Source: Leptobrachium leishanense (taxonomy: Eukaryota; Chordata; Amphibia; Anura; Megophryidae). Taken from it: a stretch of DNA of 64,000 nucleotides. The position numbers and the translations under genes were made by a program. The notes beneath the pieces are model-generated. The model was not told the origin of the DNA, did not search any database, and saw only the letters and a program-made list of their open reading frames with translations. Below, in pieces: positions 13,242 to 24,334 of the stretch. Within the stretch, counting starts at the first letter, position 1. Each line of letters starts with the position of its first letter. Location: positions 46,759,593 through 46,823,592 of the forward strand of contig CM019071.1 in NCBI GenBank assembly GCA_009667805.1, given 5' to 3'.

Positions 13242-14192
13242 TGGCGGTGAAAAGCAGGAGAATGACTGGAGAATGGAAAATTCTAGACCAAACAGCCGAT
13301 TTGGAAAGTGAGATAAATGGAGAATTTTTCTGGTTTGGCTATTTTGACCTAGAATTTTCCATTCTCCAGTCATTCTCCTGAGTTTCACCTTTCTCTGAAT
13401 AACCCTGTCAGGGTTATTCAGAGAGCGGTGAAGAGAAGGAGAATGACTGGAAAATGGAAAATTCTAGGTCAAAATAGCCAAACCAGAAAAATTCTCCCAT
13501 TTAGGCTGGGGTCAGACTAGCAAATTTTTATCGTGCGTTTAGGCGCACTTAATCACGGCCGCACTAGCAGCAAATGACGGGCAATGACGGCGAATATACG
13601 AAGTACGGTCGCACGAAAGTCCGGCTGCGCAACGCAAGTGGAAAATGAACGCATTTTTTCGAGAACGCAGAACCGCTAGTACGGACGTACAGAGTGCGCT
13701 GCGTCCACTTGCGGCGTGTGTGCGTGATTTGGAGACGTCAGACGCTGCTCATGTCCGGCCAACATAACGTCCAGACACCCAAAGTTTCCTGGTTTGGATC
13801 CGTAAAAAATCACGCACAAAAATGCGCATCGTATGACCGTTTAAGCGCTTTCCGTGAAAAAACACCTCAATGTGTTCGGACACACTTTTTGACAGTTGCT
13901 GTGAAAAATGCGTTAGTCTGACCCTAGCCTTATCTCACTTTCCAAATCGGCTATTTGGTCCAGATTGTTCTCTTTTCCTGCCATTCTCCTGGTTTTCACC
14001 TTTCTCTGAACAACCCTGAGAGGAGAGAGGTGAAAGCCAGGAGAACTGGCAGGAGAAGAGAACAATCTAGACCAAATAGCCAATTTGGAAAGTGAGTTAA
14101 ATAGGAGAATTTTTCTGGTTTGGCTATTTTGACCTAGAATTTTCACTTCTCCTGTTATTCTCCTGCTTTTCACCGCTCTCTGAATAACCCTG
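13242..14192. repeat. Three joined palindromic MITE units (CAGGGTTATTCAGAGA ends)
   Basis: Units of about 165-180 bp, each running from GGTGAAAAGCAGGAGAATG to CTCTGAATAACCCTG, occur at 13242-13407, 13409-14017 (split by the Harbinger MITE at 13504-13929) and 14018-14192. Each unit contains inverted copies of GGTTTGGCTATTTTGACC-like sequence. The outer ends are inverted copies of CAGGGTTATTCAGAGA. Confidence 0.7.
13504..13929. mobile_element. Harbinger-derived MITE (type A), TTA flanks
   Basis: It starts GGCTGGGGTCAGACTAG and ends TAGTCTGACCCTAGCC, with TTA on both sides (13501-13503 and 13930-13932). It is 426 bp with no coding capacity. It shares its body with the ends of the autonomous Harbinger at 14473-18062. 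Confidence 0.85.
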
Positions 14193-14706
14193 TGAATGTT
14201 TAATCTCGAGGTGAAAAATAACATTGCTTTAGATTTTTTTCAAACACCAGTTAACCACTTGGCTGCTATGGACATGCTCAGCGCGTCCAGCCAAGTGGTT
14301 CTCCTGTGCTATGGACGCGCTGAGCGCGTCCATGCACAAGAGGCAGCAATCCGCCAGATTCCGGCGGATTGCTGCGCCCCCCGGTGCGGGCTGACATCTT
14401 GGATGTCAGCCCAGCACTCCGGGACCCTGGCGGAGCAATTATATGTCATTGTGGCGGCGCGATGACATCTAAGGCTAGGGTCAGACGAACGCATTTTTCA
14501 CGTTGTCCGTGAAAAAGTGCGTTCGAACGAATGGACGTAATTTTTTCACGGAATACGCGATAGCGGTCATACGATGCGCATTTTCGTACGTTTTTTTCAC
14601 GGAGCTGGAAGAAGAGAGATATGATCAACCAAATCAATTGCAGAATGAATCAAATAAAGGGAAAGGGTATAAAAAGGCATTTTGGGAATGGTGGCATTTT
14701 TCCAAG

Positions 14707-17025
14707 ATGGATGCAGTCCAAGTGTTTCTTTTTGCTGCACTGGGATACCTGTACCTGAAGAAGAAGAAGAAAAGACAACGGCGAACATGGTTTCATCCAA
14801 TCAACACTGCCAGACACACGCATGGCCACTTTGTGACACTGTACAGGCCACTGCGAGAGAGGGACCCCGTGAAGTTCTTCAACTACCTGCGGATGTCCAT
14901 CCACACCTTTGATGAACTGTTGATGAAGGTGCGTGAGCCGCTGACCAAGAGGGACACCAACATGAGGGCTGCCATACCACCGGAGGAGATGCTGGTCCTC
15001 ACTTTGCGGTAAGTACTATCAAACACGTGCATTCATGACATCGCTGCCAGTCATCAGACATGTGCTCGGTGTGCAGAGGCTCTATTGTAGGTCAGTAGTT
15101 ATATGCCCACACACACGCATGCATCACCTTGCAGAACACGTAACGAAAGAGTAATGACACTGACAACGATGTGAAACAAATAAAATATTTAGTCCGAATA
15201 ATATGACAGAAGATAACAATAACATATTAAACACATATATTATTGCATGTACAATGAAGGTAATAAAATACAAATATTAGAACAACATGAATAAACTCTG
15301 ACAAACATAAACGAACAGACGATACACTTCACATGGTATGATACCGAGGAGCATCTGGGTCATGAGGACCGTGCATATGGATGCGGTGGTACTCTGGCTC
15401 CGGGGGTGGCCCAGCAACAGGGGACATGGGTGGGTGGGTAGCCAACGCCTGGCAGTGGTGGGAATATCCATGGGGGTATTGTGGCACGACACCGTGATAT
15501 ACAGGTGCCTGTTGTGGATGGGACAGTATCTCGTGTATCAGGTCCAGGCTTCGGCGGCGATAATCCACCTTCTGCGCTGGGGTCATCATGTTGAGCAGGG
15601 AGAGACAGGAATTAAAAAAGGACATGTCCTTGGAATCAGCGACCATGCAGCATGGATGTGTATGGTGCGCCTCCATGAATGCGACCATGGCCTGCTCGAC
15701 ATCAGCTGATGGTGGCTTTTTCCTCCTGGGAGCCGTACCGGTGCTGTCTGTGAGTGCTGTACCCGGCACCTGTTCGGACTCCACATCCTCCACCTGGGAC
15801 TCCGCACCACCCTGCTCGACCTCCACCTGGCAGCTGCCAGATCCTGCGGGCTGCAGGTCTTGCTCTTGTGAGCTAGAGGAGGATGGCCGGTCAATACTGC
15901 TCACGGTGTTGCGCGGCTCCTGGGTCTTCCTCAGGAAGGACAGTTGGTCTGCATACAAATAGCTGCGCCTCTTCTTTGCACCAGCTCCAGAGCGAGCAGC
16001 TTCAGCCTCCTTTTTCAGGACCCGGGTATGATTGTCCCTCACCGTGCGCCATTTATTGATTGCTTCATGTGCTGCAAAACATGATGAGAGTGACATAAGG
16101 TTAGGTTCATATGATGTGATCATAACACAGCTTCTTTCATGTTCTAGGTATCTCGCTAGTGGATGCAGTTTGAAGGATCTGCATTACAACTTCCGCATTG
16201 GCAGATCGACAGCTGTTGAGATCGTCCGCAAGGTCTGCCAAACAATATGGGAAACCATGAAGGACCAATGTTTGCCAACACCCACAGGCATGGCTGGCAA
16301 TTGCAGCAGGATTCTGGGAGAGAGCGAACTATCCCAACTGCCTGGGAGCCGTGGACGGCAAACATGTCCGCATTGTGAAGGTACTGCACAGTGGCTCACT
16401 GTATCAAAATTATAAACATTATTTTTCAATTGGCCTACTGGCAGTGGCAGATGCCAACTATAATTTTGTGTATGTGGATGTCGGATCATACGGCAAGGAC
16501 TCGGACTCCACACTGTTCCGGAACTCAACTCTGTGGAATGATATTGAGGGTGGGAACCTGAACATCCCCAGACCCGCCCCTTTGCCTGGCAGCGACGTGT
16601 CAGTCCCCTATGCCTTCGTGGGTGACGAGGCATTCGGCCTATCCACACATCTCCTGCGGCCATACTCGGGGACACACCTGACTGTGAAGAAGCGGGTGTT
16701 TAATTACAGGCTGTCGCGGGCGAGACGGTATGTCGAGTGTAGCTTTGGCATACTGAGCAGCAAGTGGAGGATTTTTCATCGGCCACTTGATGTAAATGTG
16801 GATTTCTGTGTGGATATAGTAAAATGCTGCTGCATCCTACTTAACTATGTTCGTGCAAGGGATTGGGTTAATTTCGATGATACCCTCACAGTTACGGGTC
16901 TGGATGAGTATGCTAACGATGACATAATACCTGTGAATAGACACACCAACAGGTTTCACGATGCGCTGTCTAATTATTTCACTAGCAATGCAGGGCAGGT
17001 GCCATGGCAGATGGACATCATTTGA
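14707..17025 (+). pseudogene. Harbinger DDE transposase, two exons, one frameshift
   Basis: Exon 1 is 14707-15008 (MDAVQVF start; donor GTAAGT) and exon 2 is 16148-17025 (acceptor TTCTAG). The join restores TLR-YLASGCSLKDL, the expected helix-turn-helix region. In exon 2 the DDE_4 catalytic motifs are visible: GAVDGKHVRI, VDVGSYGKDSDSTLF and ARRYVECSFGIL. The start was chosen because copy 2 begins equivalently (MDPVRVF). A one-base shift at about 16290-16297 breaks the frame before the first catalytic Asp, so this copy should be inactive. Its intron (15009-16147) holds exon 2 of the MADF gene on the other strand. Confidence 0.88.
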
Positions 17026-17738
17026 CATGTGACAACTAGGCTTGTGCACTGATTTTTTTTTCGGTTCGATTTTTCAGATGTTTAAAATTTTCGATTCGGC
17101 TCGTTTCGAATGATTCCTGTTTCGATTCGATTCGGTTCGACTCGTTTTTCAGGTACATTTTTTCGGAATATCGACCATTTTTTGTATTTTCGTGTCACTT
17201 TGCTCGTTTTTTGTATCGACTTTTCGTGATTTCGGACATTTTTTGTTTTTTCGAAACATCTGTTCTCCTCGTTTCAAAGCAATAAATTTCGATTTGACAC
17301 ATTTCAAGTCCATTCGAAAATTCAGAAAATATTTCGTTTCGGCTCGGAAAACATTTCGGATCTGACATTTTCGGATCTAAAAATTTTCGGAAAATCGGCC
17401 GCATCAGAAAACACATCAAAAAACGCATCAAAAAATTCCGAAAGCCGAAACGCACATCCCTAGTGACAACAATAATTCGTTATGCCATTTTGTTTGATGT
17501 TACATTCAAGTTCTATGCAATTGAATTCTATGCAATAAAATTATCATTTACTCACTCTGAAGCTTCTGCTCTTTATCAGACCACGTCTCGTACTCTGGGT
17601 ACACCACCCTGGACACTGTAACCCATGCACTGGCCTTCTTCTGTCGGTCTTGTAGGTGTCGCAGGCCGTGTCCCACAGCTCGGGATGCTCTGCCACTGCA
17701 TTGATCAGCCTCTCCACGTCGATGTCAGTCCCAGGCAT
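15329..17738 (-). pseudogene. Harbinger MADF-BESS protein, two exons, one frameshift
   Basis: Exon 1 is 17738-17556 and exon 2 is 16071-15329. Harbinger elements need a second DNA-binding protein that helps the transposase enter the nucleus and find the ends. Here it has an MADF domain (RLINAVAEHPELWDTACDTY, then KWRTVRDNHTR across the splice) and a C-terminal BESS-like helix (DMSFFNSCLSLLNMM). The splice is phase 1 with donor GTGAGT and acceptor TTTTGCAG. Exon 1 lacks one base near 17650 relative to copy 2, which shifts the frame. The intron contains transposase exon 2 on the opposite strand. Confidence 0.85.
17037..17462. mobile_element. hAT-like MITE inside Harbinger copy 1
   Basis: The ends TAGGCTTGTGCAC and the inverse of TAGGGATGTGCGTTTCGG are bordered by an exact 8-bp duplication, gtgacaac (17029-17036 and 17463-17470). 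The body is a dense array of TTTCG/ATTCG motifs. It lies 12 bp after the transposase stop codon and inside the MADF intron. It is the innermost of the nested insertions. Confidence 0.88.
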
Positions 17739-19482
17739 TGTCTACCGCAACTTGCAGCTACACCCAGACAAGACAGGAAGTGTTTGGTCTGTGCACGTTA
17801 TGTTGGCCGGACGTGTGCAGCGTCTGACGTCTCCCAATCACGCAAACACGCCGCTATGCGGCCGCAGCGCACTCTGTACGTCAGTAGTAGCAGTTTGACA
17901 TTCTCGAAAAAATGCGTTCGTTTGCCACTTGCGTTGCGCGGACGAACTTTCGTGCGGCCGTTCTTCGTATGTTCCCCGGCATTGGACGTCATTTGCTGCT
18001 AGCACGGCCGTGATTTCGTGTGGCTAAACGCACGTTAAAACTGCTTTCGTCTGACCTTAGCCTAATTCAGGCGCCCCCCCGCATGTGCGGCGGAAGCTCC
18101 TGAAAGGGAGGGGCGGAAGTCCATCGGACCTCTCTCCTTCCCGATCGCCGGGGGCAGAGGGTTAATCCAGGCACCGTTTGGAAGGGCACAGCCTGCCCTT
18201 CCAAACGGTGGCTGTGATTAACCCATGGGGAGCCAGATCACGAATCGGCGCTGAAAAGCGCCGGATCGTGATCCTCTCCTGGAGCTGGCCGACATCTTGG
18301 ATGTCGGCCAAGCCTCCAGGTACTCCCCCTGAGGACTGGCGTCATCGTGCATTGCACAATGACGCCAGTCCTAGTTAACCCCTAGCTACCCCAATGGTGG
18401 AGATAGGGGGTTCATTGAAACCCCCTATCTCCCGATCCGTGGCAGCTAGGGGTTAATGTTTGATATCGTTGGATCGGCCAGAGCATGGCCTTTCCAAGGA
18501 TACTAAACATGAGCATGAAAAATGATTTTTTTTAAAAAATATATATATATATATTTAAAAAACAAAATTCTAAAAAAAAATAAACAAGTCTTTTGTTTGT
18601 TTTTGTTTTTTTAATGCAGCAATATTGTTCCCATTTCAATTATAATGTGAACAATAATGCTGCACTAACGATTTTTGTATGCGGTGCGTTTGTTAAAAAA
18701 AGCGAAATTTTCCCCAAAAATAAAATGTAACGAGACCCCATTTCTAATTTTTTTAACAAGCGCACCCCATACAAAATATAACCGCAAACGATCGCATGTT
18801 AAAATGTGAAAAAAACACTTTACACATAATAAATTATTGAAAATTCAAATTTTATTGCATTTTTTGTTATAATATACAGACATGACATAACGTATACATA
18901 TAATAATGACATATTATGAATCTGCCAAGTCTTCCGGAAAGAACGATATATAATATGTCTGGGTCATATATCAAAATATGGCTACAAAATGCGGTTAAAC
19001 ATGATGAACGAAAGCGGCAAAAATGACCTCAGCACAGAGGTGTGAAAAGCCTCAGCAGCGAAAGGGTTAAATGCCGCATATTAGGATGTTTTAGGGAAAT
19101 TAATTCTCAAATCTCAATCAGATCACCCCACCCTCAGTATATTGTACAATGTATCAAATTGATTACCAGACTAAAAACACCTGGTGTTATGCCCATTTGT
19201 GAATAGAGGGCATTTAGAGTTGATAATATTTCCATGTACACATTAGTTTTTAATTCAATATCTAATAAACCGTTGCTTATAATATTCTGCAGTAAAGAGT
19301 CTCTTTATTTCTAGATTTTTTAGTATTTTTTTTAAGCATTTTCTATACTTTTTTCAAAATTTCTTTTTTTTTTTTTTCAACCCGAACCGAACACGCACAA
19401 AAAGTTCGAAATTCGCGAACTTTCGAACTGCCACAGTTCGGGTCGAACTCCGAACCATTTGAACCCGAACAGCTCATCCCTA

Positions 19483-19539
19483 GTGAAGAGTAATCACCTC
19501 TTCTCTTGTCTTCGTGGACCATTCTCTTGACTTCACCAT
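19483..19539 (-). pseudogene. Tc1 transposase, detached N-terminal codons
   Basis: The ATG (complement of 19537-19539) and about 16 codons match the start of the copy 1 transposase at 6106-6154. The frame runs into the E2 right end. The 8 bp gtgaagag at 19483-19490 is the duplicated target of E2. Confidence 0.8.
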
Positions 19540-19569
19540 GTTTGTAACCACACCAGTAAATGTCTAGAA

Positions 19570-19751
19570 CAGTGGTTCTCAAACCTGTCCTCGGGACCCC
19601 CAACCAGGCTAGATTTTGCAGCTAACTGAAGCACAGCACAGGTGATATGATTTGCTGCTCTGGGATTGCAGTATTTAGTCTGCATTTCCCCAAAGTGATC
19701 TGCAAAATCTGGCCTGGTTGGGGGTCCCGAGGACAGGTTTGAGAACCACTG
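19570..19751. mobile_element. 182-bp palindromic hAT-type MITE (CAGTGGTTCTCAAAC ends)
   Basis: The left end CAGTGGTTCTCAAACCTGTC has its inverse at the right, with an exact 8-bp duplication, gtctagaa (19562-19569 and 19752-19759). Tc1 copy 1 at 6178-6190 shows the empty site. A diverged relative lies at 22880-23060. Confidence 0.92.
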
Positions 19752-20776
19752 GTCTAGAAGGAGCGGAGTATCACAGTAATTTTAAAGCTGCCTAATTGGT
19801 GCTTATTATGCTTTATTGCTGCTCCGTGACATCCACAGGTTTTTTCAATACCTGATTGAAAACACTTGAATGAACCTCTGTTCTTCAGAGTGGTGGTCTT
19901 TAAGGGGTTGAATAATTGTGTCAATGAAGAATTCACAAAAGAAACATTTACTACTGTATTACAAAACCAATTGATGTCATTTTAGTTGCATATGGTTCTT
20001 TAAAAAGTTCTTGTAGGATTTCATTCTGAATACAATTACAAATGTACACTAAATTCCCTAAAACCCTTTACAGCATTGGGGGTTGAATAATTTTGAACAC
20101 AACTGTATATTACCAGATTCTAAAAATTTTTAATATTGGACCGCAGGATCCAACCCTGCATTCTTCCACAATACCACAGAGGGGTTACTGTGTGACGGCA
20201 CTGTTGCCGACACTAAAGGCCAAATTTTAAAGCACCTATTGTTACTTACATCCAAAGCCTGCATAAGTTTCACAATAATTTAGCCAAAAAAATCACTAAA
20301 CTTGTTCTGCGTGTCCTAAAACGTCTCTTTTCATACAGGCTGCTGCCCCAAGCAGTTGTTTATGAATAGATTAAATGAAAACCATTTACCGTCATTGGAA
20401 ATGTCATTTTTTTAAAAAACAAATTCTATACATCCTAGAAATCCGCCACTTCACGGGCAGGTTATGGGGACCTCCTAGGCACGATATTTGAAGGAATTTT
20501 TCTTTTTCTTTTTAACCCTTATTTTATGGAAAACTCACTGTTCCTTTAAAAACGTATTTTTTTAAACTTTTTGTCCTTGTTTCCTGTTCCCCAGGGCACT
20601 ACCTTTTATGGCAAATATCTTGCATATATGCTCTCTTGGAGGGTACTCTAAAAATCGAACTTTTGAGTCCCATTGACTTGCATTGAGTTTGGTTCGTGTT
20701 CGCTTTCGAACTCGAACTTTTGAAATTGTTTGAGTTCGAATGCGAACCGAACACTGGGGTGTTCGGCTCATCCCTA

Positions 20777-21072
20777 GTTTACAGGCGCATTCTGTATATA
20801 GTCACTGTGTTACATGTTTACAGGCACATTCTGTATATAGTCACTGTGTTTCATGTTTACAGGCGCATTCTGTATATAGTCACTATGTTACATGTTTACA
20901 GGTGCATTCTGTATATATTCACTGTGTTACATGTTTACAGGTGCATTTTGTATAAAGTCACTGCGTTACTTGTCTACAGGTGCATTTTGTATAAAGTCAC
21001 TGCGTTACTTGTCTACAGGTGCATTCTGTATATAGTCACTGTGTTACATGTTTACAGGCGCATTCTGTATTG
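20777..21072. repeat. 39-bp minisatellite, right block (about 7-8 copies)
   Basis: It is the same unit as 8345-10120, resuming after E1 with the duplicated gtttacag. Two adjacent copies share the rare variant CTTGTCTACAGGTGCATT and TATAAAGTCACTGCG. The array ends at the LINE fragment. Confidence 0.92.
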
Positions 21073-21602
21073 AGGTATGTTAATAGAGATCTCTTAAGGG
21101 ACTTTAGACTGGGGGAAGATTTGATGGCGTCTGGGAGGTTATTCCATAATTGTGGCGCTCTGTAAAAAAATGAGGATGGAGACACTTTCTTTTTGTATTG
21201 TGGTATTGCAAGTAAGGTGCAGGTCATGGATCAGAAGTTATAGGATGAGGGAACTGCTGGGGGAAGCAGCCTATTCAGGTAGGGTGGCAGCTTCCCAGAA
21301 AAGCTCTTAAACACCAGGTTGGAAAGGTGAAGGGCGCGTCTAGATTCCAGCGACGGCCAGTTTAGCTCTTTTAACATGTCACAATGGTGTGTCATGTAGT
21401 TACATTGTAGCACAAAGCGGCAGAATGAGTTATACAATGTAGTAAGTTTATGAAGGTGTGTTTGCGGGGCGGCTGCATACACTACATCTCCGTATTCAAT
21501 AGCCGGCATAAGCATTTGTTGTACAATCTGCTTTCTTACCGCGGGACTCAGGCAGGATTTGTTTCTGTACAGGGCACCTAGTTTGGGGTAAAGTTTAGAT
21601 GA
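21072..21602 (-). pseudogene. Non-LTR retrotransposon (L2/CR1-like) reverse transcriptase C-terminal fragment
   Basis: On the minus strand the frames read KLYPKLGALYRNKSC, PAIEYGDVVYAAAP and, after a frameshift near 21230, FYRAPQLWNNLPDAIK. These are the thumb and tail motifs that follow the catalytic part of L2/CR1/Rex-type reverse transcriptases. The 5' part including the YADD-type active site is missing, as usual for a 5'-truncated LINE insertion. It ends directly at the minisatellite. Confidence 0.75.
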
Positions 21603-21708
21603 GAAAAATAAAGCACATATAAGATATCAGCAACATACAATAAACACAATTTAATTTTTTTGATGATTGTGGCCCTTTAAAGAAATAGATAGTAAAAACA
21701 GGTTTTGG

Positions 21709-21782
21709 CACGTGGAGGTGCAGACCCAGTGCAGCTTTGGGAGATTTTCATATTGCTCCACCCAATTCCCTTTACTTTATAA
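21709..21782 (+). promoter_or_regulatory. Putative P450 core promoter (E-box and TATA box)
   Basis: A CACGTG E-box is at 21709-21714 and a TTTATAA box at 21776-21782, 44 bp before the ATG at 21826. This would place the transcription start near 21805-21810 and give a very short leader, common for CYP2 genes. Motif-based only. Confidence 0.4.
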
Positions 21783-21825
21783 ACTCTGGTCAACAATAAA
21801 TGACAATTCAGTACTGGTGTCCATC

Positions 21826-22002
21826 ATGGAGTCTATAGGAATCGACACGCTGCTTGTTGGGTTAATCTCGTTCCTAGTAATCTACATCGTATGGAATTCA
21901 ATGCGCAGGAAACATAACCTTCCTCCTGGTCCAACTCCTTTACCGCTGATTGGAAACCTGCTCCAGATCCAGAGAGGACAGCTGGCAAAGTCACTATTGA
22001 AG
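21826..22002 (+). CDS. CYP2-family P450, exon 1 (start codon, membrane anchor)
   Basis: This exon encodes the first 59 residues of a microsomal P450. Residues about 7-23 form the hydrophobic ER anchor (LLVGLISFLVIYIVWNS), followed by basic residues (RRK) that fix topology, and then the proline-rich hinge LPPGPTPLPLIGNLL that is diagnostic for CYP2 enzymes. The ATG lies in CATCATGGAG, a fair Kozak context. The exon ends AAG/GTCGGG in phase 0, so the donor is weaker than usual after the GT. It joins to FSKQYG of exon 2, the normal CYP2 junction. A TATA-like box lies 44 bp upstream. Intron 1 is about 7.8 kb. Confidence 0.92.
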
Positions 22003-22157
22003 GTCGGGTTCTCAGACATTATTTGGGGTTTAATGGGTTTAAGTGAGATCTAAGACTTGTTTAAGGAAATTAATGAACGCATCGGGTTTAATGGATCTTT
22101 ATAGAATTGAAGAGATATGATCACAGTGATATTTGTTACATAGTTTTAAAAAGAACT

Positions 22158-22640
22158 TAATGATAATAACATTTAATTAGTTAAAAGGAACTAATGATGT
22201 CAAGGTGATTAATGAGTTAAAGGGATATAGTAACAGCCAGGTGAATAATGAGTTAAAGGAATATAGTAACAGCCAGGTGATTAATGAATTAAAGGGATAT
22301 AGTAACAGCCAGGGATTAATGAGTTAAAGGGATATAGTAACAGCCAGGGATTAATGAGTTAAAGGGATATAGTAACAGCCAGGGATTAAGGAGTTAAAGG
22401 GATATAGTAACAGCCAGGTGATTACTGAGTTAAAGGGATACAATAACAGCCAGGTGAATAATGAGTTAAAGAGATATAGTAACAGCCAGGTGAATAATGA
22501 GTTAAAGGGATATAGTAACAGCCAGGTGAATAATGAGTTAAAGGGATATAGTAACAGTCAGGTGCATAATGAGTTAAAGGGATATAGTAACAGCCAGGTG
22601 AATAATGATTTAAAGATATATAGTAAAGGTTATAGGGATG
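22158..22640. repeat. 36-bp minisatellite (GGGATATAGTAACAGCCAGG), about 13 copies
   Basis: The unit is GAGTTAAAGG, GATATAGTAA, CAGCCAGGTG and AATAAT in that order; some copies have a shortened AGGGATTAAT join. It starts about 150 bp after exon 1. An apparent open frame across it is a repeat artefact. Confidence 0.85.
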
Positions 22641-22675
22641 GAATGACAGAGAAATGACTAATAGGTTAAAGCAGG

Positions 22676-23060
22676 GATATCAAACACTGCCCCCCATGTT
22701 TACTGTCTACAATTCCTAGAATTCATTAAATGCAAAAAAACACCAGGGAATCATGGGAGATGTAGTTCAGAAACATCTGAGGGGGGGGTACAGATCCCAG
22801 GGTTAAAGAGACTTAACACCAGTGAGTGATAATTAAGTTAAATGGATCTAAAGAGAGTGAGGTGAATAATGGGTTAAAGCAGTGATTCCCAAACGTGTCC
22901 TCGGGACCCTCAACCAGGTCAGGTTTTGCAGATCACCTTGGGGGAAATGCAAACTGAATCCTGCAATCACTGAGCAGTAAATCATATCACCTGTGCTGTG
23001 CTTCACATATCCTGCAAACCTGGCCTGTTAGTGGGCCTGAGGACTGCGGTAGGGAACAAA
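22676..23060. mobile_element. Two degenerate hAT-type MITE fragments
   Basis: At 22676-22800 a CAGGGATATCAAACACTG end is followed by sequence related to the 3357-3508 MITE. At 22880-23060 there is a diverged full copy of the CAGTGGTTCTCAAAC MITE of 19570-19751, with TCCTCGGGACC and CCTGAGGACTGCGG still recognisable. Confidence 0.5.
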
Positions 23061-23070
23061 CTTTTTAAAG

Positions 23071-23180
23071 GGTTGTAATGACAGTGCGGTAATTAATGGG
23101 TTAAAGGGTTGTAATGACAGTGCGGTAATTAATGGGTTAAAGGGTTGTAATGACAGTGAGGTAATGAATGGGTTAACAAT
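23071..23180. repeat. Three copies of a 36-bp repeat
   Basis: The unit begins GGGTTGTAATGACAGTGCGG and ends TAATTAATGGGTTAAA. The period and the GGGTTAAAG part resemble the 36-bp array at 22158-22640, so it may be a diverged outlier of it. Confidence 0.8.
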
Positions 23181-23702
23181 GTATAGGCAGCATAGAGTTT
23201 ATTGTTGTAAAGAGATGCACAAAGATAAAGGGCTCTGTTCCGCGGGTAACGGTAACATTAGTTCCTTGATATCATGATATGTGAGCGTTAGCTCCAGGAT
23301 AAGTGTGTTTAACGCCTGCCCCTCATATTACATTCCTGATGCTTCCCCAGTTAGTGCATCGGTGATTGCGTGAGCTTCCGGTACTTTGCGCATCCTATAC
23401 ATAACATGGGAAGCGCAATCAGTAATTAACGTTTCGGTAAGTAAGGAGTTACACAGTGCTAGCGCTAATTCCCACAGGGACGCGGAGAGACACAATTTAG
23501 CTACTCCTAAAAGCTGGCAGTAAATTATTCTGCACCCCCTAAAGCCCCCCCCAATAAATCCAATACTCGCCTCTCATTCCGCAGCGAGAACGCCGGCCCG
23601 ATCCGCGGCTTCTTCTGGCTGCGAGCAGAGTGAGACTAGGGACAAATAGGTCCCAGTCTCTCGCTCGAGATCACTCCGTGGTGCTGCACAATCTTGCAAG
23701 AG
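23181..23702. other. Intron 1 sequence without recognisable feature
   Basis: I see no exon, array or element. The last 5 bp, aagag (23698-23702), is the gypsy target duplication. Confidence 0.5.
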
Positions 23703-24311
23703 TGTCAGGGTCGGGGGAGCGGGAAGCAGGAACCAGGTGTAGAAGCTATAACGCAGTACAGAGTAGGGAATATCCAGAAGAAGAGTCGAGACTTTCCAGG
23801 TTTGGTACACAACAAGGATATATTAGCATTCGTTTAGCAGGTATACAACTCCTAAGAGAAGCGACGCTGTGGCAATGATAGTGTGCAAGGACTGGGTATA
23901 TATAGGCAGTTGGGGTGGTCACGCCCCTCTGAGCGGTGATGATTCGTCTCCCTATTGGGTCCCATCTGGGAGGTAGGCTCACCCTGGGGGCGAGCCCAGT
24001 CCCTGTCCATCAAGGGCTCAGCCACGCCCCCAACCTGTAAAAGGGAGCCTCCAGATCCAGACGCTGGTTTGGGCCACGCCCCCTCAAACCGCGCGGTGAG
24101 GAGTCAGGCACCGTGGTGTTCTGGGGCTCCAAATCGGCGCCATGACAGGCCCCACCGGCCGCTCGGATCAGGCGTGGTCCGCCCAACGCCGGAGGAGGCA
24201 ACCCCCGTGATCGGGGCAGCGCCACTGCGACCACCGCAGGTGAGGGTCCAGGCCGCGAGGCGGCACCAGGTGGGTCCCGGGGTTGCCGAGATCCCGCTTT
24301 GGGGCATGACA
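23703..24311 (-). repeat. Gypsy 3' LTR
   Basis: This is the left-hand copy; it starts TGTCAGGGTCGGGGGAGC on the + strand and ends GGGGCATGACA. Confidence 0.93.
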
Positions 24312-24334
24312 GAACCCCCCCCCCGAAGGAGCGC

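Larger units (their letters stand above)
14473..18062 (+). mobile_element. PIF/Harbinger transposon, copy 1 (two-gene type)
   Basis: The ends are GGCTAGGGTCAGACGAACGC and, inverted, GGCTAAGGTCAGACGAAAGC, with TAA on both sides (14470-14472 and 18063-18065). It encodes a DDE transposase (+) and a MADF-BESS DNA-binding protein (-), both with one intron. The first and last few hundred bases are the source sequence of the many GGCTAGGGTCAGAC MITEs in the window. A hAT-like MITE sits inside it at 17037-17462. Confidence 0.92.
14255..19066. mobile_element. piggyBac-like non-autonomous element with TTAA flanks and serial hairpins
   Basis: CCACTTGGCTGC at the left and the inverse of CCCTTTCGCTGC at the right are each bordered by TTAA (14251-14254 and 19067-19070). 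Own sequence is 14255-14472 and 18063-19066. Both parts hold consecutive perfect hairpins, for example at 14278-14305, 14343-14378, 14386-14412, 18170-18207, 18284-18312 and 18335-18370. The interior (18540-19020) is AT-rich, with an (AT)n run near 18540. There is no transposase. A deletion derivative sits at 56339-56523. The Kolobok superfamily also uses TTAA, so the family is tentative. Confidence 0.65.
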
